Shown one piece after another: positions 47,640-57,129 of a stretch of 64,000 bases of DNA. Position numbers and translations under genes: made by a program. The notes under the pieces were generated by a model. It was not told the origin of the DNA. It was given only the letters and a program-made list of their open reading frames with translations, and searched no databases. Origin of the DNA: Isoetes taiwanensis (lineage: Eukaryota; Streptophyta; Lycopodiopsida; Isoetales; Isoetaceae); NCBI GenBank assembly GCA_021234155.1, contig JAJEKV010000086.1, positions 3,337,461 through 3,401,460 of the forward strand, given 5' to 3'. Position 1 is the stretch's first letter. Each line of letters begins with the position of its first letter.

Positions 47640-48478
47640 TCAAAAGAAACCTACTGAGGAACTGTTAACATTGCTGCATCCAACCTCTCAAGAATGTCCA
47701 CGGCCTGCAGGTCAAAGAAATCCACAAGTTGTATTCTCTTCAATATTGTCTTCCAGTTATCATCCATTGCAAGTTGATACAACAATGGAAAAATACCATC
47801 CACTAGCAAACTTGAACTTGACTTAAATTCTTCAATCCTCATGCTTGCTGCAATAACAGTTGTATAAGGTGGAGACAAGAATGTCTTATAAACTGAGTCA
47901 TCAACCAAAATACATCTGTCACTGTATTGAGGAAACTGGCAGTACACCTTATCCAAAGGTTTCATGAACACTGGTTTGTCATGTCCAGGTAACGTCAAAG
48001 GCATTTTGTCACAAAACTCTTGTCCCCAAATAAAAACAAACCTCTGTTTAAGTAATGGACACAACTTCTGTAACACTTCATTTGTATTGAAAGAAGTCAT
48101 AGATGACCATATAGCCAAGTCATAGTGAACACTTACCTTGTTCAAAAATTCTCAGAACATCGGGCCCTAATAATAAAACTATCTTGTTTTTTGTATACTC
48201 TATAATGTGTGGGCCGGTATTTCAAGTTTTTCGGACTTTGAATATGTTTTAACCAAAACACCATTTAGGTCCATAATCAATAGCTTTCTACTCACCATGA
48301 TATCTCTGCTATGTGTTGCTTTACCTAATTCTTCACTTGTTGAACCTGCTGGCTCAACACTGGCTGGCTCAACACTTGCTGGCTCAACACTTGCTGGCAA
48401 ACTTGCTGGCTCAACACTTGCTGGCTCAACACTTGTTTCAAATGTTTTGGCAATCAGATCAACACAATGTTGAACCAT
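47640..48478 (-). pseudogene. FCP1-like (HAD family) phosphatase gene fragment
   Basis: Minus strand, two parts. 48478-48200 has a (SVEPA)n repeat, then KLLIMDLNGVLV, which is the HAD nucleophile loop (D-x-N here instead of D-x-D). 48145-47651 reads YDLAIWSSMTSFN, then FIWGQEFC, KPVFMKPLDKV and CILVDDSVYKTF, the ordered blocks of FCP1/NIF-type phosphatase domains, including the DDS motif. Between them (48150-48200) the RP-x-EFLNK text is broken by a frame change, and most of the strand between nucleophile and IWSS is missing. Known members dephosphorylate proteins such as the RNA polymerase II tail. Here it looks like a host gene piece carried by the TIR transposon. Confidence 0.7.
48347..48436. 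repeat. Short coding VNTR (GCTGGCTCAACACTT units)
   Basis: Six 15-bp units, one altered to GCTGGCAAACTT. On the minus strand they encode repeated SVEPA, just before the phosphatase motif. This is an in-frame low-complexity linker. Confidence 0.85.
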
Positions 48479-48840
48479 TGTTCATCAACTATATTTTACG
48501 GAACAAAAGTCGGCTCAACACTTGTTGATTTGTCAAGTGCTTGAGTCTCAAGTGTAAATTCAAGAGTCATTGGCTTCACTTTTGTTTTACGCTCTCCTTT
48601 TCTTCACTTTATTGATGATGTTTGATTTCTCTTTTTCATTATCAAATTTGTTTGAATTTCGTGCAGACCTACATTAGAACAAAACAAATTCAAACAACCA
48701 TTGCAAAGCAATTTAAATTTTTATGATTAATAACACTCAAATGGTTACAATGAACACTCAAATACCTTCTAATGGCTACAACACTTCCTTTCATTGATAT
48801 GGAATTATCTCCAATTGTCCCTGCATGGAATCAAGGCCAG

Positions 48841-50607
48841 CTAATTTTCATGTAACAGACTCTTGATTGAGACAGATTCATTTTTGTCATTCAGAGCATC
48901 AAGTATAGCTTGAAATAGAATACCTTCTTTTGGAGTTGGAACCTGATCTTCTACTTCAACAGCAGCAGTGGCAGCAGATTGACCTGTAGAGATGATGCTT
49001 TCCCAAGTAGAAGCATTATTAAGTGCTACAAGTGCTTCATCCATTGTCCTGTGCAACTCTAAACTTGTATTCTCATCAGTCTCTAATGCATCTTTCAGAT
49101 TCTTCTTGCTTCTGAATGGATAAGTCCTCTTAGGTGCTTCTCCTTTCATGCTTGCTGTTTCTTTGCTTTTCTGTTTCTTTGGAACCTGCACTTTTGATTT
49201 GGGTGAAATTCTCCTTTTCTTCGAATGTTCCTTCACCACTTCCACTTCCATCTCTGTGTCAATCTGTACATGTGACTCAGAATTAGCTATCCCCTCAACA
49301 ACATTCCCAAGGTTTTCTATAGCAGCATCACCCTCATCATCTGTTAATATAACATTATTTGCTCCAATCTTAAAAGGAGATCTTGAAGTTGAGGGCATCA
49401 GAGCAAGATTTCCAAGAGTTGATCTGCTATCATGTACAATGGAAGGTGATCCTGTATTTTCAAGCACTGTCTCCTCCACATGCACTGTCATACCAAGCTC
49501 TAAAAATAAAGCAGAACTGATAGCTGTAGTGCAAACAATGCATTTACCTTTAGCCAACAAAGCTGTGCACATTAAGTGATACTCATGATCACATTTTAGT
49601 TTTACTGATAACCTGTAATTGCTAGAGAATGCTAATCCACATGCAACACAAGCGTCCTCAAATAGCACAGGTAAGTCTCTACTAACTGCATTGACTCTGA
49701 TTGGTGAAAATTTCATACCTTTCAGATCTTCCAAGTTTTTGAGGTTTGATCTCAGTATTGAGAGGTTAGCATCCTTCATGTGAAGTTCACCTTGCAATTC
49801 ATCCCTTCTTGATGCTGTGTTTGGATTGATCTTCCTGAAACTTGCCATTTTCTTTGCTGCATAGGTCTCAAGCATAATACTTGTTTCAAGCTCAGCAATG
49901 TCTTTCTCTAACTCTGGAGTTACCTGCAAAGATTTTTTGAGTTCTAATTCCTTTTTCATTTGCTCAATATTATTGTTTGCTTCTGCCACATTGCCACTTA
50001 AAGCCTGGTTTGAGAGATCCTCTGCTGCCAATGTGACAAGGATGTCATTCAACTCCAATGCACAAGTTTCTCTCTCACTAGAAATTCTGGTGATCTCATT
50101 CTCGTCGGTTCTACATTACGTAAAATTTTGTGTTCGTAATGAAAGATTCTCTTCGCCAACTTCTTTTCCGCTTGACTTCTCACCGCCTTCTTCTCTCAGA
50201 TTAATTTTTGGTTCCAATGTTTCAGGCTTCCTACACCTCCTGTATTTCATAATTTGAGCTCCAGCAGCAGCCCAATTTACCTTGTGCTTTTCAGGATTTC
50301 TTTGTGCAGATATGCAATTTTCCCATGCAAAAGCATAGGCTATCTGTTTTCTGACCTCATTGTTGCATAATCCCTCACTTTGATAAAGCTTTTTTATCAA
50401 TGTTTGTAATTCTTCTTTTCGGATGTGGGTCGTACCAAATGAGATTTTTATACTCTGTCTGGAATTTATCTCTTCTCTCCAAACTGATAGCCAATCTTCA
50501 GTGGTGATTTTTTTCTCCAAATATTTCATTTTTAGGGCCGGAATTAGACCATCATCCGACAATCCATGCATTTCCACAAAATCTTCTACTGTCACTGCTT
50601 CGCCCAT
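48841..50607 (-). pseudogene. Coiled-coil and RING-type zinc-finger gene in the TIR transposon
   Basis: Two adjacent frames on the minus strand: 50607-50116 (163 codons, MGEAVTVEDFVEMHGLSDDG) and 50058-48841 (405 codons). They are probably one gene separated by a stop/frame change or small intron near 50060-50115, because the text between them also reads as coiled coil. The second part has a long heptad-like coiled coil (EQMKKELELKK, ELEKDIAELE), then a RING-H2-like cluster (CVAC, KCDHEYHLMC, CIVC; C-x2-C...C-x-H-x2-H-x2-C...C-x2-C). It continues with a nuclear-type basic tail (KKRRISPKSKVQVPKKQKSK). RING proteins usually act as ubiquitin ligases. It could be a captured host gene or an accessory gene of this transposon family. 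Confidence 0.55.
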
Positions 50608-50636
50608 TCTGATGCAAAGAATTTGGCTTTCGGTAT

Positions 50637-50735
50637 GGCTATGGCGCGAGAAAATTCGTCTAAAAGCTATGGCTATGGCGCGACAAAGTTATAGCTAGCG
50701 CTTATGGCTATGGCGTACGGTTATGGCGCGGGAAC
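50637..50735. promoter_or_regulatory. Subterminal TATGGCG repeats near the right end of the TIR transposon
   Basis: CTATGGCGCG-type motifs occur at about 50639, 50673, 50706 and 50722 (the last as TTATGGCGCG). They lie between the start of the minus-strand RING gene and the right inverted repeat. Such subterminal clusters often bind transposase or form the promoter of the outward gene; role inferred. CTATGGCGCTTAAT also overlaps the start codon of the H gene at 36279 and 62546. Confidence 0.4.
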
Positions 50736-50840
50736 TGCCAGCATTAAATGCGTGACACAAGGCCGACGGGACCCAAGTGCTTTAGGTGCTGGGTGCTGTC
50801 GCGTTTTTTTGATCACCAGTATAGAATTTACACCCAGTGG

Positions 50841-51180
50841 TCCTTATAAGATTTTGAAGAAATATAGTGATATTGCCTTCAAGTTGCAACTTCCACCGAA
50901 TGTGGACATTCATCCAGTTTTCCATGTGAGCCAGTTGCGACCAGCCCTGGGGAAAGCTGCGAATGTTGTGCCTTCGCAGGAACACATGGTGGAGTTGGAT
51001 AGAATCCCTACCCCTGAAAGAATATTGAATTCCCGGATAGTGCGGATCCGCCAAAGAGACCAGATGGAATTTCTGGTGAAGTGGAAACATAGACCTGTCT
51101 CAGAGGCGACGTGGGAGAGTCGTCGTTTCATGACTCAATATTCGGATGTTATGGCTCAATGGTCTGGGGCCGATTCTTGA
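50841..51180 (+). pseudogene. pol: Gypsy integrase C-terminus with chromodomain
   Basis: Continues the gypsy frame after the TIR transposon: GPYKILKKYSDIAFKLQLP, then HPVFHVSQLRP (GPY/F module), then a chromodomain (PERILNSRIVRIRQRDQMEF, LVKWKHRPVSEATWE). It ends with TGA at 51178-51180. Chromodomains steer integration to marked chromatin and define the chromovirus branch of Ty3/gypsy. This last part is open, with no stop. Confidence 0.92.
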
Positions 51181-51188
51181 GGACAAAA

Positions 51189-51206
51189 ATCCCAGGGGGG
51201 GAGTAA
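51189..51206 (+). other. Polypurine tract of the gypsy element
   Basis: AGGGGGGGAG at about 51194-51203 lies just before the 3' LTR start TGTTATGCC. It primes plus-strand synthesis in the family. Confidence 0.8.
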
Positions 51207-52991
51207 TGTTATGCCTAAAATAAATTCACAGACCATTGTGTGATATCGTGCATGCATGCTAATGTTTGGGGCATAATGAAATGTTCTATGGTATTTGGGC
51301 CATAGATGTGTAATGGTCGCATGTTTTTCTCTAGCCTAGGGTATGGTGCACCTAGTAGTTCCTAGACTAGGGGGCGCAACTATTTATGGATGATAGATTA
51401 GTTGCGGATTGCCCTAAGCACATTATGGAAATAATGTGAGGGAGGGGCAATTCTATAATGGTTAAATAACCCATGAAATAAAAGGTTGGGCTTACGTTAT
51501 AGTAAGCTAAGGGGAAATACCTTTAATGGGTTATACACCATGGGGTAGTAAATGTGACAATGGTTTAAAAGACTATTGTTTTAAAAAGGATGAATGGGTT
51601 TAAAACCATTAACTCCTAAATGGTGAACACCTCCTAATCGGGGATGTCACCCTGTTACTGGAACGGCAGCCTGAGAGGCCTTGGCGGCAGGCCGGACCTG
51701 AGATCCGGCAAACCCACCTGACTGCTGGGTGGTCGCCACGTGGCCCTGCCACGGTGGCAGCAGATTAGATTAAGGCAGCCGGATGTGAGAGGAAGGAGGA
51801 GGCGGCAGAAGGGAACTGGGCGGACTCAGGAAAAGAGAACAAGAATAGAGTGACTGGAATTGCAGAGGCAGGCAACCAGCTGTGTTGCTGGGAGGTCTGT
51901 GCAGACTTCTGAATGGCGGTTCAACAATCTACTTGGTGTTCAGGTGGGTCTCCTGCTCTCGGTGGGAAACATTAAATTAACCAGGGTGACTGTGGCAACC
52001 CGAAAATACCTGAACCTAAGTGATAAACTGGCGTACCTGCTCTCTGATCAGAATACTGGGTAGCTGGGGAGCTTCCCGGTTGTTCACTCTAAAACTTGGG
52101 TGTTTGCTTATAAACCTGGTTGTCCTTTTCTTTTCATGATGGGTAAGCTTGTTGCCGATTGTGGCAAGGCTGCTGGCCAGCTTGTTGATAGCAGGCCGGT
52201 TCCTACAGCCATAATCCCTTCTGTGCCATCCAATATGGAATGGTAGCCCCTGCTTACTCTTTTATAGGGATGAGCTTTTGCTTATTCTCTTAGATGCCTC
52301 TGTGAGTGCTGGTGAGGCAGGCTAATGGTATTGGTATGGGACAATATCGTATGCGTGCCGACAGTCCAGTGAAAGCAGAGCATCCATTGTGGAGCGATGC
52401 TCCACTGTTGCAGTATCTTTGTGGTACTGGGGTGAGCACAGTAAGTGCTACCCGAGAGAGTTTTATGCGAGTATGATTAGATGAGCGTCGCTTGTCTAAC
52501 TAAGAATCGTGGGAGCGTTGGTGAGGTGAAACCCGTCACTGGTATGGGACGGTGATGGATGTAGCCGACAGTCTGACGGCCTAGGTTCTAATGCTACTTG
52601 CAGTTTCTCTCTTATTGTGGATCCACCAGCGCGGGGGTTCTAGACGACGTACTGTCTAGATATGGTGGGGTGTGTCTGCTTGGCAGATGCTATGGTGCGT
52701 GTGGTGGATTCCAAATGTGTGTTCTTGCAGTCTGTCAGTCGTTGCTTCATGTGATACTATGGGATAACCCCTATGCATGTTGCTAACACGTGTAAGCTTG
52801 TGTAGGCTGCTTGATAGCTGGCGGAGCGTACGTGTGTGTTGGGTTATCTTTATCTTTGTGTCATCTTGTTATCTGTATACGTGGCTCTCATGTATATAGC
52901 CTCGTGGGAGGCAGTACTTGTTCTGTGTACTCTGATGGTTTGATATGAATACAAATCGAAATTTTTGGTACTAAAATTTTGGTTCGTAACA
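51207..52991 (+). repeat. Gypsy 3' LTR, uninterrupted
   Basis: TGTTATGCC...GTTCGTAACA, 1,785 bp. It gives the empty-site sequence for the Helitron at 51590/51591. The first 384 bp match the 5' LTR almost perfectly. Downstream, differences cluster at CG/CTG/CAG sites, often as TCG against CTG. Confidence 0.93.
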
Positions 52992-53132
52992 GTGGTGCCT
53001 AGTGTGGTGAATAACGAGGTGTAAGATGAATGTCTGTAATATATACTATGTGGTGCCTAGTGTGGTGGAAAATGTAGTGTGCAATAAATATGCTGATCAC
53101 CTTGTTATCTTCCTTGCAATTGCAATTGTTCA

Positions 53133-53265
53133 GGAAATTCAAGATGGAACATCCTAGTGTTATGATCAAACAGAGGATGTTTGAAAAGCTGAAACCATGG
53201 TTTGTTGTAAAATTAAAGGACTTCAATAGTTGCTACTGTATATACCATGTTAGAATGCAGATGCT
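53133..53265 (+). pseudogene. H gene, middle exon (copy 1)
   Basis: After TTGTTCAG the text reads KFKMEHPSVMIKQRMFEKLK, then FNSCYCIYHVRMQM. It matches the exon after the first intron of the related gene at 46881-47000 (ETFEKLKPKYIRRLQ, CCCQYHMH). The minisatellite and gypsy element between 37070 and 53130 therefore lie in one intron, which in the relative is only about 97 nt. The exon is cut at 53266 by E3. Confidence 0.65.
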
Positions 53266-53806
53266 AATATGTAGCATAATAACAGGGGTTTTTTTTTGTG
53301 TTTTTGTACGCTTTTCACAAAGGTTTTCCTAAGATTTCATGACGTATTCGAATGGATGTACTAATGCGTACATCTAGAGTGCACCATTTCTTAGTCGTTG
53401 ATTTAGCTCTTTTTTTTTCAATGGTCCAACATCCAAGGGCTCACAACAAAAGCCCTCGTTTTATTTTAGGGGTTGAACATGCAAACCTCGTGGATAGCAT
53501 TTCAGGGCATTCTTGCAAAAAATTAATGTTCTTGTGCTTTAGTGCAGAGGATGATGCGGCCGGATGCTTGCTTCAGCTCTGGTGGGTTTAGTGTGTTGAT
53601 ACTCTTATTTTCATGTGAGCAAATTTTAAGTGGTGCCCAAAAAGCTCTCACAGGGAAAAAGCTATGGGCGTCATGGGCGTTTTTTGTCCGGAGGATTGAG
53701 TTCGGCAATGGCTTTCCCCCTCATGCGGGTTGCTAGATATTCCTTCTGAGTTAATCTTCAGGTCAACTGGGTGCCTCAAGCAGCTCCGGTGCCTCAATGT
53801 ATTCTT

Positions 53807-54508
53807 TCATGCAGCAAGCAATGTATTCCACTTTTCGGAATCTGCATTCCATGGCATCATCGAGATAGCTTCCTCGGCCTCACAACTGTAGCTTGCATGC
53901 AGCAGAAGTGAAATCATGCTACCAAAGTGCTTTGTTGATGGAACAATGCCATAGTACTCATACATACAAATGAAGTGATGATAGCCTTCATTTACAGCAC
54001 CATGATGTCTGCAACTGGACAGAACGCTTGCTAAACTTGCCGCATCACGTAACCCATCCAACGTTATCTTTTGTACTAATTCCAATATTCTGCCTACATC
54101 ATCCTCATTCTGAGTATACACCTCAATCATATTATTGCATGAGATTGTGTTGCCTTGCTGCAGAGAGGAAAACACATAAAATGCTTCATCCTTGCTTCCA
54201 TACTTGCCATATGCGTTTATTAAAGCATTTTCTATGCCTGTATCTGGTATAAGACCCTTCTCAAGAACGTGCATATGGATCAACCTGCATTGTTCCAGGG
54301 AAGCAGCTTTGGCACAGACATTCAAAACAGTGATAATTGTAAGCCAGCCCCATTCTAGGTCTTCTACTTGCGTTTGCCAGAATAGAAGAAGGGCCTCCCT
54401 CCCACCACAATTCCATGTATGTGCTGAAATTATAGTATTCCATGATACTAGATCGCGGAAATTCATGTCATCAAATATACAATAACAGCATCCTCCAAAC
54501 TGCCACAC
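53807..54508 (-). pseudogene. PPR protein fragment (PLS type), captured
   Basis: A 233-codon minus frame reads RDLVSWNTIISAHTWN, EALLLFWQ, LNVCAKAASLEQCRLIHMHV, NALINAYGKYGSKDEAFYVF, YGIVPSTKHFGSMISLLLHA and MPWNADSEKWNTLLAA. These are successive P, L and S pentatricopeptide repeats running into the start of an E domain. PPR proteins bind organelle RNA and are nearly always intron-poor in plants. Conserved positions are damaged (KYG for KCG, SCNN for SWNN). The N-terminal repeats, the end of the E domain and any DYW domain are absent. It sits in the middle of E3, so I read it as a captured gene piece. Confidence 0.85.
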
Positions 54509-55486
54509 TTGTGATACATGTAAGTTTCAACATCTCATTTTTCAAAAGAATGCTACAATGCTGTTTGCAGTTTGTTGTTATGTCAGATTATTTTGGATGT
54601 GGGACGGCAATGAGGAAAGCCTTTTGGAGTAATGCAGCTTCATGGATGCAATCCACAGACATGCCATCCCTGTAACAAGGGGGAACTTTTAGCAGTCCAG
54701 TTTTCCCAAAGGGGTAACTTATCAAAGGTGCATGTCTTTCCATCGTCACTTCTACATTATGCAGATCACTTGTACACCATTGTTGGGCAGGTTGGACATC
54801 AAACATCCTTTGAGGTATGCAAACATCGTTTATTGTACATGCGAGATACAATTTGGGAATTTATGGGAATAATGGCTTTCAATTCAACAATATATTTGGT
54901 TTGTTGCTTTTCACAGGGCTCATGTATACATGGCCAAAAGAGAGGCGTGTAAAAACTCCACGTAAAGACTCCACCACTCTGTATGGCGATCTAGGAACAG
55001 GTTTTGGCAATGCGGAGGGGTACAATGGTGCAACGGTCTAAAGAAATCAGACCTATTTGCAGATCTCTTCAGTGCTTATTGTTTCGATTAATCTGATTTA
55101 TGCTATCAAATTAATGAGCATTCGTAGACAAATAACGTGCTATTCACACACATTTATTAAATCTCAAAGGAATGTTTATTTCGTACCTTATTATGGTATT
55201 ACAAACCTATTACAATGTAGCAAGATGGGTTCAAATCCCGTAGCATGTCCTATTGCATTGCTTGCCTTCTTCGTGCTTCATATTCCACTGGTTGGTAATG
55301 TCTACTTTTCATACTTGTTATGCTAGTACAGATATTTCATACTACAGTCGATGTTTGATACTACAGTCGATGTTTGATGCTACAGTATTCGCTATGCCAT
55401 GCATATTCAATATGTTTATGCTTTTCTATTTTTTTCAATCAATCTTTACACAATTCCTAAGGCCATTAAAGTTTAACTCCTTTGTT

Positions 55487-55978
55487 AGGGCCCGAAGGGC
55501 CAAAAAAATTTTTTAGTATAACTACCAACACATAACTCCCATTAATATTAATTAATACAAACCATTGCATTCCACACTTCAAAATAAAATTCCCCCTTAA
55601 ACCCCCTTTGGTTTGGGTGCATATTCACACGGGGGGTGACTCCGGGCATCGAGAGCTGTTGGATGAGCATATATGCCTTTTATTCCTCGATCTAGACCGT
55701 ACATAGAGATCCTCGTTTGTGGGGTATGCCTGTACAAGTTTTAGTATACTGTATAATATAGTTTGCAAAATACTATAAGGTTTGAGACAATGTACTATAT
55801 GGTGTTGATTTTGTACATGTATAACATGATTTTAGGGGCTCTCGCTGCCCTACGTCGCCCCCCGTGTGAATATGCACCCAAACCAAAGGGGGTTTAAGGG
55901 GGAATTTTATTTTGAAGTGTGGAATGCAATGGTTTGTATTAATTAATATTAATGGGAGTTATGTGTTGGTAGTTATAC
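55487..55978. repeat. Hairpin module of E3
   Basis: Inverted arms of about 150 bp (TACCAACACATAACTCCCAT at left; its complement near 55952-55972 at right) flank a loop of about 160 bp. Both arms contain the CCCAAACCAAAGGGGGTTT block or its complement. The left arm extends further to GGGCCCGAAGGGCC, the right arm stops at GGTAGTTATA. Confidence 0.8.
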
Positions 55979-55984
55979 CCAAAA

Positions 55985-56690
55985 AGCTGCAGCTGCACTT
56001 GTCAGCTTTGCAGGTCAGACATATATGGTGAATGCAGGGTGTCTGTATACAAAATAAGTAGCACAAGAAGTATGTGGCAGGGAATTTTATGTGAGAAAAC
56101 AAGTTTCCAACCTTACCATAAGAGGGAATGCATTCTGGGTGAGTGTAAAGAGTGTGGGATTAAGAAGTTCCCTATCTGCCCACATGAACAATCTAGTGAT
56201 AGTGGCATGGTGAAGTGGGAATACCTAGACTATGAAAAAACTGTATTCAGAGATGGCAGCAAGAAGTCTAAGCTCGTTCACCAACACAATGAAACTGCAA
56301 GTCTTCCACTGGTGAACAAAATGTTGGAGAAGCTTCCAAAATTTCCTTTACACAACTTCAGATATAAGTGGCAGGCAGGCCAGTACAAAGAACTCCTTGA
56401 TAACTTGCCTGGAGATGCTTACCTATCCGTGGTTGACTTCGCAGAGAATTATACTTTTAAGGAGCAGAATGAAGTTCAGTCCATGCGCTGGGTCAACAAC
56501 CAGATAACTATATTTGTTCAAATAACCTATATCAGGTTGATCCACAGACAAACACCATTGAGAAGGAAACACACTACTATGTGTCGGATGATAGGGAACA
56601 TGACACACTTTTTGTTCAACATTGTTTTATGAAACATTTTGAGTACTTAAAGCAGAAAGGCAATGCCATCTACGATCCAAAATGCCATGG
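55985..56690 (+). pseudogene. H gene, exon with the DFAENY domain (copy 1)
   Basis: Frames 55985-56632 and, after a one-base shift near 56525, to 56690. First comes a Cys/His cluster (YHKRECILGECKECGIKKFP, CPHE) matching 47100-47400. Then LPGDAYLSVVDFAENYTFKE, EVQSMRWVNNQITIF and, after the shift, EKETHYYVSDDREHDTLF. I recall this DFAENY block from a large family of transposase-like proteins in many eukaryotes, where a later SDGCASQ block follows; that later block is not here. The Asp in DFAENY is a candidate metal-binding residue. The exon runs into a minisatellite, so the C-terminus is lost. Confidence 0.6.
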
Positions 56691-57075
56691 TGGCTCAACC
56701 ATACCACGTGGGCTCCAACATGCCACCTTGGTGCCTAGGTGGCATGTTGGAGCACACGACACACGTGACATGTTTGAGCCACCTTGGCATATTTGAGCCT
56801 AGGTGGCATGTTTGAGTCACCTTGGCATGTTGGACCCCGCATGGCATGTTTGAGTCTAGGTGGCATGTTGGAGCCCGCATGGCATGTTTTAGCCACCTTG
56901 GCATGTTTGAGCCTATGTGGCATGTTGGAGCCTAGGTGGCACATTTGAGCCACCTGGGCATGTTGGAGCCTAGGTGGCATGTTGTGAGCCACCTTGGCTT
57001 GTTGGAGCCTAGGTGGCATGTTGGAGCCTACGTGGCATGTTTGAGCTATGGCATGTTTGAGCCTAGGTGGCAAGT
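56690..57075. repeat. Minisatellite of about 20-bp units (GGCATGTTGGAGCCTAGGT)
   Basis: About 18 imperfect units of 17-22 bp alternate between GAGCCTAGGTGGCATGTT and GAGCCACCTTGGCATGTT. The alternation of CCTAGGTGG and CCACCTTGG makes the array partly self-complementary. It starts exactly where the H coding text stops and ends where H copy 2 begins. Confidence 0.88.
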
Positions 57076-57129
57076 TGAGCTGCAGAACCGAAAAGGAAAG
57101 GTATCTTATAAGTTGGTTGCACAAGAATA

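Larger units (their letters stand above)
45691..50834 (+). mobile_element. TIR DNA transposon carrying captured genes
   Basis: The ends are inverted repeats of 21 bp with two mismatches: GGTGTAAATTCTTTAGTGGTG at left against GGTGTAAATTCTATACTGGTG (complement of 50814-50834). Flanks are CAGTGG at 45685-45690 and again at 50835-50840, a 6-bp duplication. Reading one extra G into the element gives GGGTGT ends and a 4-bp AGTG duplication instead. Removing it rejoins the gypsy frame as SPRYSG-PYKIL. Inside are the 5' half of an H-type gene (+), an FCP1-like gene fragment (-) and a coiled-coil/RING gene (-). The catalytic-like exon of H is missing, so it is non-autonomous. Superfamily not assigned. 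Confidence 0.85.
37737..52991 (+). mobile_element. Ty3/gypsy chromovirus-type retrotransposon with two nested insertions
   Basis: LTRs start TGTTATGCCTAAAATAAATT at 37737 and 51207. The 3' LTR ends GTTCGTAACA at 52991. The 5-bp target duplication GTGGT lies at 37732-37736 and 52992-52996, and removing the element restores the minisatellite text. A tRNA-Met-like primer site follows the 5' LTR and a purine tract precedes the 3' LTR. Domain order is gag, protease, reverse transcriptase, RNase H, integrase, chromodomain. Of 15,255 bp, 1,867 is a Helitron and about 5,150 is a TIR transposon with its target duplication, leaving about 8.2 kb, a normal gypsy size. The open frame is broken several times, so it is inactive. 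Confidence 0.93.
53266..55978 (-). mobile_element. E-type composite element, copy E3, carrying a PPR gene fragment
   Basis: The left end, TGTAGCATAATAACAGGGG at 53268, is the inverse of the right ends of E1 and E2. The next 250 bp match the complement of 21186-21440. The body holds a minus-strand PPR fragment. The right side is the hairpin module: GGGCCCGAAGGGCC at about 55488, two inverted arms (about 55515-55670 and 55830-55978) and a loop. The element separates two exons of the H gene, which marks its extent. The flanks offer only TA as a possible duplication. Confidence 0.6.

Noticed and set aside
41606-51180. Active retrotransposon
   Set aside because: At least two in-frame stops and three frame changes, plus two insertions, break the polyprotein.
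55225-55250. B-box match GGTTCAAATCC
   Set aside because: No A-box or cloverleaf around it.
56735-57124. 129-codon minus-strand frame rich in CHLGSNMP
   Set aside because: Translation of the 20-bp minisatellite.
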